Notes: a model not told the origin generated them from the letters alone. A stretch of 64,000 nt of DNA from Ariolimax columbianus (GCA_036924085.1 JAVGWX010000004.1:78880941-78944940), one strand, 5' to 3'. Counted from the first letter of the stretch, positions 1-10,445 are shown. Numbers and translations are program-made.

Positions 1-429
1 TATGGCTTGGATAAGTATCTTCTTTTCTTGGAAAAAGTAATGACCTTGTGATTGTATACACTTGTTCCAGCATTCCAGTCAATGGCGAGAGCACCTCCAA
101 TTGGAACTTTTTGTGATAACTCATTTGTCTTGTCATGCTGGCTTAAATCTCTTCATCGTCAACTGTGAGTCACTGGCTGCTGTCAGCTCATCCACTGTGC
201 TGCATCTTCAACCTTTACCCCCTCTCCCATAAGGAGCTGAAATGTTTTGATTGATGGGGTTCACAACCTCATTGTGTGTTTCAAAAATGTATATGTTGTT
301 GCTACGGATCCAGCAGCATTTGGTGTCTCTCCTCTTGAACTCAGTGTTATATAAGGGTATCTGCACATGTTTGTAAGCCATTGTTTAGTACCACACAAAT
401 GGTTCCATTTATCTAACTTCAGAGGAAGA
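1..429. other. no gene recognised
   Basis: No coding region, RNA gene or known repeat was recognised in this AT-rich stretch. It lies downstream (on the minus strand) of a decayed reverse transcriptase piece and may be the remnant of that element's 3' part. Confidence 0.3.
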
Positions 430-895
430 TGTATTTTCCAAACATCGTTGAGTGCCTAGCACTCAAAGTTATGATGATCACTGGATTCCTATGGGTGTGT
501 ACACAGCTGGCACTCCACACCATGTAGAAGTACATAAAGTACTCTTGTATATTCTTAGTTTGGTGTTGTGGTGCTGTGCTGCGAAGGCCTCCAAATGTTG
601 TTTGAGCTTTACTGGTTTTGTTAATTCTGGTTTTGTTATCATTGTCTGCTCCAACGTCTTCTGCAACTGTGCTTCTAATGTATGTAAATGTGTCCGTCTT
701 CACTAGTTCTTTATTTCCTATTTTCATTGTTGTCTGATTTTTTATATTTAGTGTTGTGTCTTCTGTCTCCTTGATATTAGCATACAGTCCTATTTGTTGG
801 CTATATGTACTCAGTATTTCCCTTTTCTCTTGAATGTGTTGGTGTGCAAACAGTGTAATGTCATCTGTCTATTCCAGATCTTCTAGTGTGTTGAA
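430..895 (-). pseudogene. LINE reverse transcriptase fragment (palm end and thumb)
   Basis: Read on the minus strand the translation runs from DITLFAH (remnant of the ADDI box after the catalytic aspartates) through QQIGLYANIKETEDTTLNI, then an FTYIRS block corresponding to the usual F-x-YLGS, and GADNDNKTRINK. This order (ADD.ITLLAH, IGL.IN..KTE.M, F.YLGS, GADNDIKTR) is typical of the second half of non-LTR reverse transcriptases. The piece is truncated at both sides and the expected C-terminal LLYGSE block is altered, so it is a dead 5'- and 3'-truncated fragment. Clade is not assigned. Confidence 0.75.
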
Positions 896-1099
896 AACAA
901 TGTCCTCTGTGGCATGTCACATCACCCAGTCAATGACAGAAAGAGACCTATTGATAATGGACATTCCTGTTGTACTCCTGTTTGCACTTTACAAGTTTGA
1001 TCGCTCAGTCCAACACTACATGTAAAATTTGTATATAGACAGTTAATGATTGAAACAATGAGACTAGATAGTAAGCTCTTAGTATCAATCGTGGACAAT

Positions 1100-1370
1100 C
1101 CAAGCAGGAGTTACATTCCTCAATACTCAGTGGTATTGTAAATTGTCATAAACTAATCCATTTTATACCAAACTCACCTATCATCGGACATCTGAGGAGG
1201 ATATTGGTAGCGAGTCTGTTCAGGTGTTTCTGAAGTGGGATGTGTTGGGTTCTTAGCTGGAAAATAGTGTTCTGATTTCTCCTTGGGAATTGATTCATGA
1301 TGTCATTTGGTCTGTAGACCTCCCTCCCTGTGTTTTCTGTGGCCTGGTGCTCAGTCAAGTTTCCATGTTG
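1100..1370 (-). pseudogene. LINE-E C-terminal end (after RNase H), part 2
   Basis: Minus-strand translation contains TENTGREVYRPND, then NTIFQLRTQHIPLQKHLNRL and RCPM, the block that follows RNase H in RNase H-bearing LINEs (TGHTGR..Y, TIF.LR..H..L..HLNR, CP.C). It continues the RNase H fragment at 1775-2245 on the same strand. The two parts are separated by an inserted rep-1 copy (1371-1750), so they were once one element. The terminal CP.C..HLL..C box is incomplete. Confidence 0.7.
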
Positions 1371-1750
1371 CTGTTGTAAGTGCTCTGCCAGGGTCTTTGT
1401 CTATGACAAAGACAAGAATAGCACCACTGAACCACAGAGATCATGTCATAAAATGTGACTGACTGTGACATGGCATAACACTGGCCATGGTTAGGTGGTT
1501 TGTTAAGAGCAGCATAGATGGTGACTAACAGGCTGTGGGTCTACTTTGCTCTAGTGTTTGAGTCTATTAAGATGGACTCGCACATCAGTTAACCACCCTC
1601 CGCAATACTTGTCTGAACACAGCTGAGCAATAAGCTGCTCGAGCCTAGCCCACTAAGCAGGAAATCCTCCTCCCTTCTACATCCAGCTCACGCAAGAACT
1701 GGGATCCACAGGTCTCTGTAGAAGTACAGGTCAACTAAGACAAAGATAAG
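1371..1750 (+). repeat. rep-1 copy 1 (inserted in LINE-E)
   Basis: About 370-bp interspersed repeat beginning near gccagggtctttgtctatga and ending in gtacaggtcaactaagac. Further copies are at 30205-30566, 61112-61470, 62440-62665 and 54825-54930 (+) and at 40640-40910 and 41287-41655 (-). Shared internal blocks include tggttaggtggtttgttaag and ctactttgctctagtgtttg. No open frame, no A/B box and no terminal inverted repeat were seen. It splits a LINE-E C-terminus. The short taagt on both sides may be a target-site duplication, but this is weak. Confidence 0.8.
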
Positions 1751-1774
1751 TTATCTGGCTGCTTGTAGAGTTGT

Positions 1775-2245
1775 TGCTGTGTATGGCTCTTCTTGTTTGG
1801 ATCCCGTCTTCGCTTATCTGTTTTGCTTGTCATTGTCAGATGTGTTTGAGTGTCTAAGAATCCAATGTGTGACTTTTAATGACATGGATGGTAATAATGT
1901 GGTCAGTGTCTAGGGCTATTTGGATAAGATCAGGTCTGCAATGTCCAGCATCTTCTAATGCTTGAAGGGCAGGCATTGAGTCTGTAAAAATAACAATGAT
2001 TTGGGCCTTTAATGAAAAGGCATCAAAAGCTGTCATCAGATGATGCAAGACTCCTTTCATTACAGGGATTTCAACTTCATAGTTGCAGCAGAACTCCCTG
2101 CAAGTATGAGAGGATCTGTCTGGGTATTCTATATAAATTACATAACCTGCTTTTATGATGACCTGGAATGCAGATCCATCAGTGTATACATGTATTCACT
2201 CACCAATAGTTTTTTGAGCAGCCTTCATGAGAGTAATTGGATTAT
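1775..2245 (-). pseudogene. LINE-E RNase H domain fragment, part 1
   Basis: Minus-strand translation shows VYTDGSAFQ (first catalytic Asp), CNYEVEIPVMKGVLHHL (catalytic Glu), IVIFTDSMPALQALEDAG (third Asp) and, after a frameshift near 1868, WILRHSNT and AKTGSKQEE (the usual W-I-x-G-H-S-N ... AK.GS end). This is a type I RNase H carried by a non-LTR retrotransposon. A related copy is split around LINE-A at 12825-14985. The frameshift and an in-frame stop show it is inactive. Confidence 0.8.
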
Positions 2246-2589
2246 AACTTTTTGTTGTATAATAAAAATGTTATCATTATTTCTGGTGTTTTAAGGGCTG
2301 TTTGTGGTTATACGCCTTTTTCTACTATTTTACATTTTGTTTTCATTCTTTGAACTCACTAACATGGTGAAGTACATATGTTAATTTTATTCAAGATTTT
2401 AGTTGCCCTTTCATTCTCCTACTTATTCATAAGCTCATATAACAGCTTTATCTCTACACATCTTAAAGGGTTCCACATTTGTGTTTATATTGCAAGCAGC
2501 CATTGGTGTTGACCTCATTGCCCTGCAGATGAATTATAGAGCATTGTAGTGCACCCTGTCTGGGTATTCCAAGATAGATTTGGAACAAG
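2246..2589. other. no gene recognised
   Basis: AT-rich sequence between two LINE fragments; nothing recognised. Confidence 0.3.
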
Positions 2590-3149
2590 TTGTTCAGGTC
2601 AGGTCATCCCATAACCGGTGAGGTCATTGGGGCATATGAAGACATCCTCACAACACCACGCCACCCTTCTCTGTCAGCGGCCGCTGCTTGTGCCTCTTCT
2701 GGTTGGAGATTGGTATATTCTTTTATGTTGTCCTCCCACCTCTTTTTGGGACGGCCTCTTCACCATCTGCCTTGCACCTTTCCGTGGAAGATCGTATTTG
2801 CAAGACCACTTGATCTCGATCTGTGACCGTACCAAGTGAGTTTCCTTCTTTTGACAGTTGCCAAGAGGTCTTCAAAAGGCCCTATCGCTGTTGTAATTCT
2901 ATCTTGTATTTCCTTATTTGTAACTTGATCTTTGTACGTGACGTTTAAACGTCTTCGGAAGCATCTCATCTCTAAGGCCTGTATCCTTCGCTGAAGGTCA
3001 GCTGTAACTGTCCATGTCTCACAAGCATAGAGGAATATTGACAGGATCAGTGTACACATTACTTGCTTATATATCAGTATATCACTCATGCTACTGAAAA
3101 CAGATTTGGCTATCCCTATTCTCTTCCTGGTTTCCTTTTTTGCATCTTG
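2590..3149 (-). pseudogene. LINE RT C-terminal domain fragment
   Basis: The minus-strand frame contains FLYACETWTVTADLQRRIQALEM in two blocks (the YG.E.WT / R.L.A.EM signature after RT), then TNKEIQDRI, TVKRRKLTWYGH and, in a shifted frame, RGRPKKRWEDNIK. This order is characteristic of the C-terminal region of CR1/L2/RTE-type LINE proteins. It continues upstream through the 72-bp array (3150-3437) into the RT palm remnant at 3438-3620. Frameshifts make it non-functional. Confidence 0.8.
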
Positions 3150-3437
3150 TTATTATATTCTGAAGAAAGTAGAAACTCTTCACCTGTTTCAGTATTGAAC
3201 CATGTATTTTTACCTGTAAAGTTATTATATTCTGAAGAAAGTAGAAACTCTTCACCTGTTTCAGTATTGAACCATGTATTTTTACCTGTAAAGTTATTAT
3301 ATTCTGAAGAAAGTAGAAACTCTTGACCTGTTTCAGTATTGAACCATGTATTTTTACCTGTAAAGTTATTATATTCTGAAGAAAGTAGAAACTCTTGACC
3401 TGTTTCAGTATTGAACCATGTATTTTTACCTGTATAG
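3150..3437 (+). repeat. 72-bp tandem array, 4 copies, inside an RT coding region
   Basis: Starts of ttattatattc recur at 3150, 3222, 3294 and 3366, an exact 72-bp period. Copies differ only by single bases (for example cttcacc/cttgacc). On the minus strand one unit reads VKIHGSILKQVKSFYFLQN, which is the V.I.G..++.V.SF.YLG.. segment of the surrounding LINE reverse transcriptase. The period equals 24 codons, so the amplification kept register. Confidence 0.9.
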
Positions 3438-3620
3438 TAGGTTTTGAGTCACTTTGCTAATTATCATAGTTTTTGTTTTCTTAGTGTTAATGTCCAATGC
3501 ATGTTCCTGACTGTTCTTCATTTGAATCACCAATTCCTGTAGTTTTTTGTACGCTTTCAGCTAGCACAATTTTGTCATACGCAAACGCGCTGAGAATGGT
3601 CATCCAGGCTGGGGAGAATG
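3438..3620 (-). pseudogene. LINE RT palm remnant
   Basis: Minus-strand reading gives SAFAYDKIVLAESVQKT, matching the F.FADD.VL.A.S box with the catalytic DD degraded to YDK, followed by remnants of the HTKKTK segment (in ALDINTKKTKTMI-like form). It precedes the tandem-amplified thumb segment and the C-terminal piece at 2590-3149 as part of one element. Confidence 0.65.
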
Positions 3621-3759
3621 GAGTAGAGAATAGACTAAAAATTGATAACTCTCCTAGAGTATGAGTATGAGCCTAGAGTATGGCTATATTACAGGTTAAC
3701 CATCCATATCTATCAAAGCAAAGGTTGTTATGAAAACATTGACATTGAGGTAAAAAACA

Positions 3760-4380
3760 ACTGATAAGTGAAAATTTCCAGGATTTGGATACTAATATAT
3801 ACCGATGGATCTGTGCTATGCTGCAAAAAAGTATTTTAGGGCTTCCTTGCAAAAGTGTGAGAAACAGGGTTGTTGCTGATCGGAGTGTTTCATAATTGAC
3901 AACAACATCCAGTATCAGGATGGTGATCGAGATAGATCTGGCTATCTTGAACCTGTTAATCGAGGGCCATAATCATCTCTCAATCGACATTTACAGAAGG
4001 GTTGGCTGTAACATGAGTGGATAGTGGACATTAAGGATCCAAACCTCTGGGAACATATATGGATCTACTGTCGTCCTGTTCATGCTGGGGTTTGTGGGAA
4101 TGAAAGACTGGCCTCAGGAGTACTCGCAGTTGGGACATTGGCAAGGGAAAAGGCAATATTTTGAAGTTGATCAACGCCCACCTTTTGTATGGGGACACTT
4201 GAGTCGATGAACCAGCACTGCACTGATTGTAGGATTTTGAAGGGGCGCCTGAGGCAGGAGTGTGAACAACCAGCGAGCTACATGAACCATCCATGTCTAC
4301 ACTCCTCACCATTTTCTGGTAAGGACTGATCACCTATGGGTCTACCCAGACTGCAATGACATCAATTCTTAACAGAACAG
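3760..4380 (+). pseudogene. LINE RNase H fragment
   Basis: The plus strand contains NIYTDGSVLC near 3800 (first RNase H aspartate) and, after stops and frameshifts, WIYCRPVHAGVCGNERLAS near 4060 (the W-x-x-x-H-x-G-x-x-GNE-x-AD-x-LA end), then ECEQPASYMNHPC. A second, inverted copy lies at 39050-39480. Both are decayed 3' ends of a LINE different from LINE-B and LINE-E. Confidence 0.65.
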
Positions 4381-5057
4381 CTTAATTCCAGTCACTTGCA
4401 GTGCTCTTTCATAGAAATGGTCTTAAATTGGGGAGGTTGCCAGTCCCATGCACAACTTTCTTATAGCATCTGATATGACATACAAGAAATAAATATTGGT
4501 TCTATTCACTTTATCCTGGAAATCTGCTATGCTTGTGATGAAAAATAGTCTAGGTAGGGTTGTGTTTGAGGTTGGCACACATTGGCATGAGGAGTGTGTG
4601 CTGTGTCATTCTTGCAATCAGTTTTTTGAACTATAATATTTAAACACAAAACAATTAATTACAAATAATCTATATTTTACAAATTACATTTTAAAAATCA
4701 GGTTTTCCTAATTTTGTATTTTAGACATTGAAGCATTCTGTGGATTTTATTTAACCACTTCTCTTCTAACACTGTCCCTCCCTCCCCTTTCAGGTCTAGT
4801 CACACTTATGTTACTTATTATTTTATTATATTGATTCTTTGCTCAGGTGATGGTAGGGAACATCAAGTAGTAACACAATGATATCTTAACAGAGTTACAC
4901 TCCTCCCCTCCCCCCCAAAGCAGAGTGCAGACCTTATTTTACAGATTAGGCTAAATATAAACAGGAAAAGGCTTAGAGGCCAGAAGCCCTACAGCCACAC
5001 ACCTTCCCAAAGTCTGCTAAGTCATAGGAAGGAAACCGCTCCCAAACTTAATACTGG
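4381..5057. other. no gene recognised
   Basis: No coding region, tRNA-like promoter or known repeat recognised. The left part could be the 3' untranslated part of the preceding LINE fragment. Confidence 0.3.
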
Positions 5058-5115
5058 TAGGGGCGGGGCGTTCAAGTCAAACCGGCATTTTGTTAGTAAG
5101 GGAAAAAACAAATTT

Positions 5116-5387
5116 TCAAGTGGTTAAAATGCCATTTATTTTTTTATATAATCTCCTGCAATGTTTATGCACATCCCAGCGTTTAAGAAATGCTTGAAAA
5201 GCTTCAGCATAGAAAGATTTGTTAGTATGTCTGAACCAATCCAAGACAGCCTGTTTGACTTTGCCATCATTGCTGAAATGCTGACCTGACCTCCCAGGCA
5301 TTCTTTTAGTGGTCCAAACAAGTGGAAATCACTTGGAGCGAAGTCGATGTGCCAATACCCTCCCAACTGAGTTACTGCAGATGTCAA
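5116..5387 (-). pseudogene. mariner transposase, C-terminal part
   Basis: Two overlapping minus-strand frames share the remnant. One gives DFAPSDFHLFGPLKECLGG, containing the last aspartate of the DDD triad and the conserved HLFGPLK; the other gives KSFYAEAFQAFLKRWDVHKHC, the usual C-terminal end. A frameshift near 5290 separates them. With the upstream deletion this copy can encode no active transposase. Confidence 0.85.
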
Positions 5388-5506
5388 AACGTTCCTTCAA
5401 TTCAGTGCAGGCTTGAACCCTTCTCTGCCGGTCAAAAGTAAAAAGATGTCTTGGCACTCAACGTACACTAACCTTCCGAAAATGCACATGTTCATGAAAA
5501 ATAGTG

Positions 5507-5833
5507 TTAACCGTACCTAAAGAAAGACTTGCCTCTTATGCAATTTCGAGACAAGTTATGCGTCAATTTTCCAGGATTAGGTGTTCCACAATCTGGATAT
5601 TCACAGGAATGGTTAGTGGGTTGAGAGCCACCACGGTCGGGATCATCACTCACGGATGTACAACCTTTTGTAAAACCTTTACACCATTCAAATGTCTTAC
5701 TGTGGCTGAGTGTCTCATCACCGTATTGTGATTGCAGTTTTCTGTAAGTTTCTGCAGGTTTCAAGCCTTCTTTCACAAGAAACTGCATCACAATACGCTG
5801 TTCCATGCAAGCACTAATAGTGTTGTCCGCCAT
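5507..5833 (-). pseudogene. mariner transposase, N-terminal HTH part
   Basis: Starts MADNTISACMEQRIVMQFL and continues KEGLKPAETYRKL, ETLSHSKTFEWCKGF and SVSDDPDRGG. This is the first helix-turn-helix of mariner-type transposases (EQR..I.FL...G....T...L...YG...LS.S.VFEW.K.F..GR..V.DD.R.GRP), which binds the terminal repeats in the nucleus. The frame runs 108 residues and then leaves homology; the second HTH and the DETW motif are absent. It is adjacent to the C-terminal remnant at 5116-5387. Confidence 0.85.
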
Positions 5834-6160
5834 TTTTATTTATCTCTCACATGACTGGCCCATGACAAGTGGACCACCTAGCAATAATAAGACACAAGTG
5901 CCCCTAAATAATGATAGTAGTTCCAGCATACTATAACCCATTCAGGTAGAACTAGAACAAAAAGTCCTGGTTTGATTTGAACGCCACTCATAATTGCTAA
6001 ATGACAGTCTGAAAGACAAACCATGAAGACATGGACACAAGATGCCAACCAATTGGATTTTCAAAATATAAGGATAGCTTTTGCCCACCTGACATCTTGT
6101 ACTGACTTGCCTAATTGAAAACCAGTATTCCTATTATGCATTTTCTGTTTTTGTCCTCAG

Positions 6161-6242
6161 TCGTTCTGGGAACTCCTTGTATGAACTGTTTGATCTGAAG
6201 AAAGGCGCAACGAATGAAGAGATCAAGAAGGCATATAGAAGG
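6161..6242 (+). CDS. DNAJC5: DNAJC5 (cysteine string protein), J-domain exon 1 of 5 seen
   Basis: This exon opens the recognisable part of a DNAJC5/CSP orthologue, a vesicle-bound J-protein that recruits Hsc70 to keep exocytosis proteins such as SNAP-25 folded (known for the family). It encodes RSGNSLYELFDLKKGATNEE and IKKAYRR, helices I and II of the J domain. The acceptor is tttttgtcctcag and the donor gtatgt at 6243. The first base completes a split codon, so a further upstream coding exon with the ATG must exist; it was not found in 1-6160. Exons follow at 9311, 16039, 21598 and 23599; together they give 205 residues against about 198 in the human protein. Phases are compatible throughout, except for the unusual third intron. 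Confidence 0.93.
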
Positions 6243-6249
6243 GTATGTT

Positions 6250-6790
6250 GTTAGTTAGTTTTCTTTCAACTTATGCAGTTGAGTGTCATGTGGAGCTTAA
6301 GTCGCCTATCCTGTGCCAAGTGTGTTACATCGACCGTTATGAGCCTGGGTTCTTGCACGATCAATCTGTCAATTATCCACCCCCTTGCCCTGTAGCCAGA
6401 TCTACCAGCATTTTAAACCATCAGTGTTTGAGGGTGCATTCTCATGAGATGACCAAACCAGTGTATTTTGTGTCTTGAAATGTGCTCTGCACAAGATGTA
6501 GTGCCGACAATATTTTGAATGTCTTTGTTTTAGTCTGTTTTTCATGGTAACACCTATGACCTTCCTCAAACACTTCTTTTCACGTTGAATTTCTGCTCTT
6601 TTGCACCTTGGATATGGACCATGTTTGACACTAGTGCACAGAGTCGGCATAGATTTACTGTTTATCAGCTTTTACTTTGTTGCGAAACTAATGCTCAGGT
6701 ACCTAAGCAGTGATGGTAGCTGATAAATCACAGCCGATGCTTTCTGGCACCTAGTCTCGATTTCCCTGTTCAGCCTACCGTCAGCCGGAA
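6250..6790 (-). pseudogene. LINE RT C-terminal fragment in DNAJC5 intron
   Basis: Minus-strand translation includes LNREIETRCQKASAVIYQL (the E...RI.KA...F..L segment after the YLG box), IPTLCTSVKHG-like PTLLYG remnant and KCLRKVIGVTMKNRLK (the R.LR.ILGI.W.D.V.N segment). It sits antisense in the first visible DNAJC5 intron and is decayed by stops and frameshifts. Confidence 0.65.
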
Positions 6791-6935
6791 AAATACAGCT
6801 CAAAAACCTAAACTAATGGACTTGTTGAAAAGAAATATCATTTACACTTATATTGAGCAGCCCTAGTGTTCTGCAAATCATCAAAGTGTGCTGTTTGTGT
6901 ATAAAGCAGCCATTGATCTATCTATCTATCTTCAG

Positions 6936-7445
6936 TCCACTTATGTAGTTAGACATCGTGGGGAGGTACGACCTCCTTTGTTTCATATTTTTTGGCAGGT
7001 GAAAATTCACTGGTGGCTTGCCAGGTCAATCCCCAGCATATGGTAGCCCCTGGAATATAGGATCGCCTATTTTTTAGACTGGGGGAGGTGGAAGCGTAAA
7101 TTAGAGCAAGGTAGACCCGCAACCTGTCAGTTGCCATCTAAGCAACTCCACTAACCCCATAACCAAGAGATGGGGCAAGAATCCCAAGAATAATTTGAGC
7201 AGATTTTTTTACTTTAATTTTGCCCGAGCAGTGGCCAACTCTTTTTGATTTCCAACTGCTAAGGTATTTTTAATGTATGCGCCACTGCACACAGGTGTCT
7301 GATCTCACTACTCAGAGATCAGGGAAAATATTTACCGGATGATCCACGTGAAAAAATCCCAGTGTCTTCACCGGGATTTGAACCCGTGACCTCCAGCACC
7401 TTATGCGAACACCTTACCTTGAGACCACTGGGTCCTCCCATCATG
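6936..7445 (-). repeat. SINE-3 copy (full or near full length)
   Basis: Reverse-strand reading begins with gaggacccagtggtctcaag (A-box-like), then cacgggttcaaatcccggtg (B-box GGTTCAAATCC) at about 7370-7385, so the tRNA-like promoter is at the high-coordinate end. The body includes a block present in all SINE-3 copies (tctctgagtagtgagatcag and the gcatgttaaaa-type region). The other end abuts an ATCT microsatellite at 6907-6935. Related copies: 14990-15225, 61480-61720 (+), 15785-16015 and 21120-21450 (-). Confidence 0.75.
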
Positions 7446-7599
7446 CCTGATAGTGTCTATAAAGTAAACTGCAAGCTTCTGTGTTGTGTCCTCACTCAAG
7501 AGCGAGGCTGGAGTGGCCTCTCCAGGGGGCAAGCCTGGGCACTAAATATGGAGACCCTGGACTGCCCAAACTGCAGCATCCCCCTATCTGCTTCATTGG

Positions 7600-8600
7600 C
7601 GTTGTCCAAAGGAATGCAAAGCATGACAATTTGGCACCAGGTCAGCTGCAGGAGCTGCCGGAATGATTTTGCAATTTTGAAGCCATGGGCCTTAGGCAAT
7701 ACCACTCCGGATTTTCTGTCTGGGTTTACTCCCGTAGCCCTACCCTCTCCTGGCATCTCTGTAGCTGCACTAATTTTCAGCACGTCATATTTAACTGTGG
7801 TTGTTGACTTTAAGAGCATGTAACCTTTATATTAATTGGCATTATAGTCAATAGATATGATTTTGTTGTGTAGAAACATAAATGCGTAAAAAAAATTGTT
7901 AATCTTATTGTTTTAAATGTGTGTGTATTAGTTTCTGAGATACAAAATGATGAAGGTGAAAATTTATAAAAGCAAAGCACAAATATTTAGGTTCACCTAT
8001 TGGGGAACACTTGTCCTCATATAATCTATTGAAATCACAACACAAGACTGTAACTGTTCTTTTTAGGATAGTTTAAATTTCAAATGTTTTCAAAACATCT
8101 AAATGAACGAATTAAACAGAACTACCTCACAAAGATCATCTGCAACAACTTACTTAACCATCCTCAATAATGGACAGAGTCCACAGTGATTGAAAAAGAA
8201 GAATATATCCTTTCAAAACTCTGTTTATCAAAGTCAATCTACACTTTCCCGGCTTGAATTGGTCAAGACGAAAGTAATGGTAGTTTATTATCACATAAGC
8301 ATTGTTTGTGGTATATATGATAATATCGCCACTTGTCAACGTCTGTCAATTCTCAGCCTCCGGGGTATTTTGTCGGCTATAATAACAGACTGTAGTGCAG
8401 TAAAGGTTAACTTCATCACAATCAATAATGGAATAACCTTCCAAATCAATGTGAAACAGAAAAAAATAGTTTTGAAGTTATCTAAAGTCAAAATTGTTTT
8501 CGATTAACCCATTTCTATAGGAAAACCGGTATTAACAGAACAAATACACCAGTGACTATACAGACACAATGTCCCGGGCAAAATTTTTCACCAATGGTTC
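7600..8600 (+). repeat. rep-4 copy (long unassigned interspersed repeat)
   Basis: Shares collinear blocks with 32080-32770: tatgattttgttgtgta, gtgttagtttctgagata-like segments, then a region with caataatggaataacctt versus aaaatgggataatctt, ending at a ccggt...gtgactat block. A third partial copy of the start is at 27130-27260. The antisense frame at 7496-7819 (107 residues) has no recognisable domain. Identity of the element is unknown; length and dispersal suggest a DNA transposon remnant or LINE 3' end. Confidence 0.55.
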
Positions 8601-9300
8601 AGTAATAGTTGAGATGATAAAAAAAAAAGAACAATAGTTTGTATTACAATTATTTGAACTGTTTGAACAATTCTAAAGAGCAATTTCAAATCGCTGTCAT
8701 TTACAAAGTTATTTTGATATGATCAACGAAAAATATAAAATAAATCTTGGAACACTTTTAGAAAGTTATATAGACGGAAGAGATACATCACATTCGGTGT
8801 CCAAGATTTTACGATTTAAGATTTCATGCTGGTGGTAAGTAACAAGTGAAAAATAAAATAATTTTTAAAATTATCACAGGATTCACAATTTGAAGTTTAA
8901 TTATTTATATATCAAAAGAGTTCCTTTAATTTTTATATGAAAATTCTGACAGACGTCATGTTTTGTTTGAGAGGCAACCATGTCTTTTTAAGACTGTTCG
9001 AAACCGATACAAAAGCTAGTTTTTTTCTGTTCAGTTTCTTTACACCTTTTGGGAAAAATTGCAATCGATAATATTTTTGTATATTGATTTGACCTATGGT
9101 TTTTATGACTATTCAATACTGTTGACAAGTTTTCTAGTTGTCAATATCTTAAATTAGAAACAATGAAAAGATCGTTGACATTTATTATTAGATTGTTATA
9201 AAGACAGCAGCTATAGCTGCAACGAACGAAAGCAGAAATGTTTTCATCTGCTTTCTCGACAGAACACTTTCTAATCACTTACCCAAATTAATAATTGTGC
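8600..9300. other. intron sequence, nothing recognised
   Basis: AT-rich intron sequence of DNAJC5 upstream of the HPD exon. No repeat or ORF recognised. Confidence 0.35.
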
Positions 9301-9310
9301 GTGTCTATAG

Positions 9311-9367
9311 TTGGCGCTCAGGTTCCACCCAGACAAGAACAGGGACAGCCCAGATGCAGCAGAAAAG
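9311..9367 (+). CDS. DNAJC5: DNAJC5, HPD-motif exon
   Basis: Encodes LALRFHPDKNRDSPDAAEK, the end of helix II, the HPD loop that triggers the Hsc70 ATPase, and the start of helix III. The human counterpart is LALKYHPDKNPDNPEAADK, the same length (19 codons). It is bounded by gtgtctatag and gtaaaa, phase 0 at both ends. All three catalytic-loop residues H-P-D are intact. Confidence 0.95.
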
Positions 9368-9384
9368 GTAAAACCTCTGTCCAT

Positions 9385-10140
9385 GTCAGCTTAAAACTTA
9401 ACTTAACATCTTTATACTAGTTTAAAAGACTCTACAGAGTCTGCATACAACCAGTTTCTTTTACATTTCTTTGATCTAAAAACATATGCGCATCCAATCT
9501 ATTCTTGAATGCATTAATTGACACGCCTCCACTATTTTCCGTGGCAATGCATTCCAAGCATTTACCACTCTCTGACTAAAAATATATTTTCTAATTTATA
9601 ATCTGGACCTATCATTAATTAATTTGAAACTGTGTCCTCTTGTTCTTGAAGGCAGTTGTAGTTTGGCTTTGCTTGGCTTCGTTCATTCTCAATCTCCTGC
9701 TACCAAGCCCTGAATAGGGCTTTGCAAGTAGCAGAATGTTGTCCAGATAACAGAATGCGTTGTGTCGTAGTTACAGCTTGACTGCGATATTTGCACCTTA
9801 TGGTCCAACACAACCAACTTCAGCATGATTTTTTTGGGCACTTGAGCTGCGGCAGTCAGCAATCTATAGCTGACCTCTAGCGCCAGGGCCAGTGAACCAG
9901 AACTGCCAAGACTCTTCTACACCTCTATGCGGTTATCCTGGATAAATGGCTGCAACAGAGCAGACTCGCTAAGGAGAAGGGATCGAAGAGAGAAGGCTAA
10001 CCCGGTAGTTGTATTTTGAAAAACTTGTTATATTCTAAAATTTATCCTTTCCATTGATTATCTTATAAACCTGTATTAAGTCAAATTCTTCTCCTTTCTA
10101 GAAGAAAAGGTTCAGGTGTCAAACACAATCAGATACAGAA
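9385..10140 (-). mobile_element. LINE-A 3' end, interrupted by an inverted rep-3 insertion
   Basis: Reverse complement of the LINE-A end: from the GDLIQVYKII segment (10140-10014) across to the TRGH..KL and VVNAWN segments and the TTAAG tail (9660-9385). Segments 9385-9660 and 10007-10140 are contiguous in other LINE-A copies. The 346-bp intervening block is an inserted rep-3 with an agttgta duplication at 9654-9660 and 10007-10013. Confidence 0.8.
9661..10006 (-). mobile_element. rep-3 copy with internal inversion
   Basis: Positions 9661-9836 are the reverse complement of the 3' half of rep-3 (compare 42230-42387), while 9840-10006 are the 5' half in forward orientation (compare 42050-42225). 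Read on the minus strand the order is inverted 5' part, then sense 3' part, flanked by a 7-bp agttgta duplication. This is the arrangement produced by twin priming during target-primed reverse transcription. Confidence 0.75.
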
Positions 10141-10445
10141 ATTCAGGGGGGAAGATGCAGCACACTGAATATTGACAGCAGCTAGCGACTCATGGCTGAT
10201 CAGCGAACCAGAACTGACAAGACCCTATTTTAATTCCAAGCATCGGCAATGGAAGAAAGCTGCACTAGTGTAGTTGGGCTAAGAGAATAGAGATCGATAG
10301 AGGGAAGGCAAACCCTGTATCCAGAAAAGCCAGCTGAAATCAGCTGTGTTTGGCCGAAAGGTGCAGATATAGCAGCCTCGCTGTAAACTATGACTCAACG
10401 TCACAGCATCCTTTTCTGGACAAATGCAAAAGAAGAAACTGTAGA
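10140..10445 (+). repeat. rep-3 copy, degenerate
   Basis: Forward copy with aaccagaactgacaagaccc, a gctaagagaatag block, gccgaaaggtgcagatat and ctgtaaactatgactcaacg matching rep-3 at 42050-42330 in order. Strongly diverged. Confidence 0.65.

Larger units (their letters stand above)
5060..5990 (-). mobile_element. internally deleted mariner-type transposon
   Basis: The ends are imperfect inverted repeats of about 30 bp: cgttcaagtcaaaccggca at the left and, on the reverse strand, cgttcaaatcaaaccagga at the right, each with a TA just outside (5058-5059 and 5991-5992). The element is about 930 bp, shorter than the usual 1.3 kb. Between the ends are a transposase N-terminus (5833-5507) and C-terminus (5387-5116) with only about 120 bp between them. 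The central catalytic part is missing, giving a non-autonomous copy. Confidence 0.85.

Noticed and set aside
7362..7823. 153-residue plus ORF and 107-residue minus ORF over 7496-7819
   Set aside because: The plus frame begins in the SINE-3 head, and neither frame shows a domain, splice sites or codon constancy between rep-4 copies.
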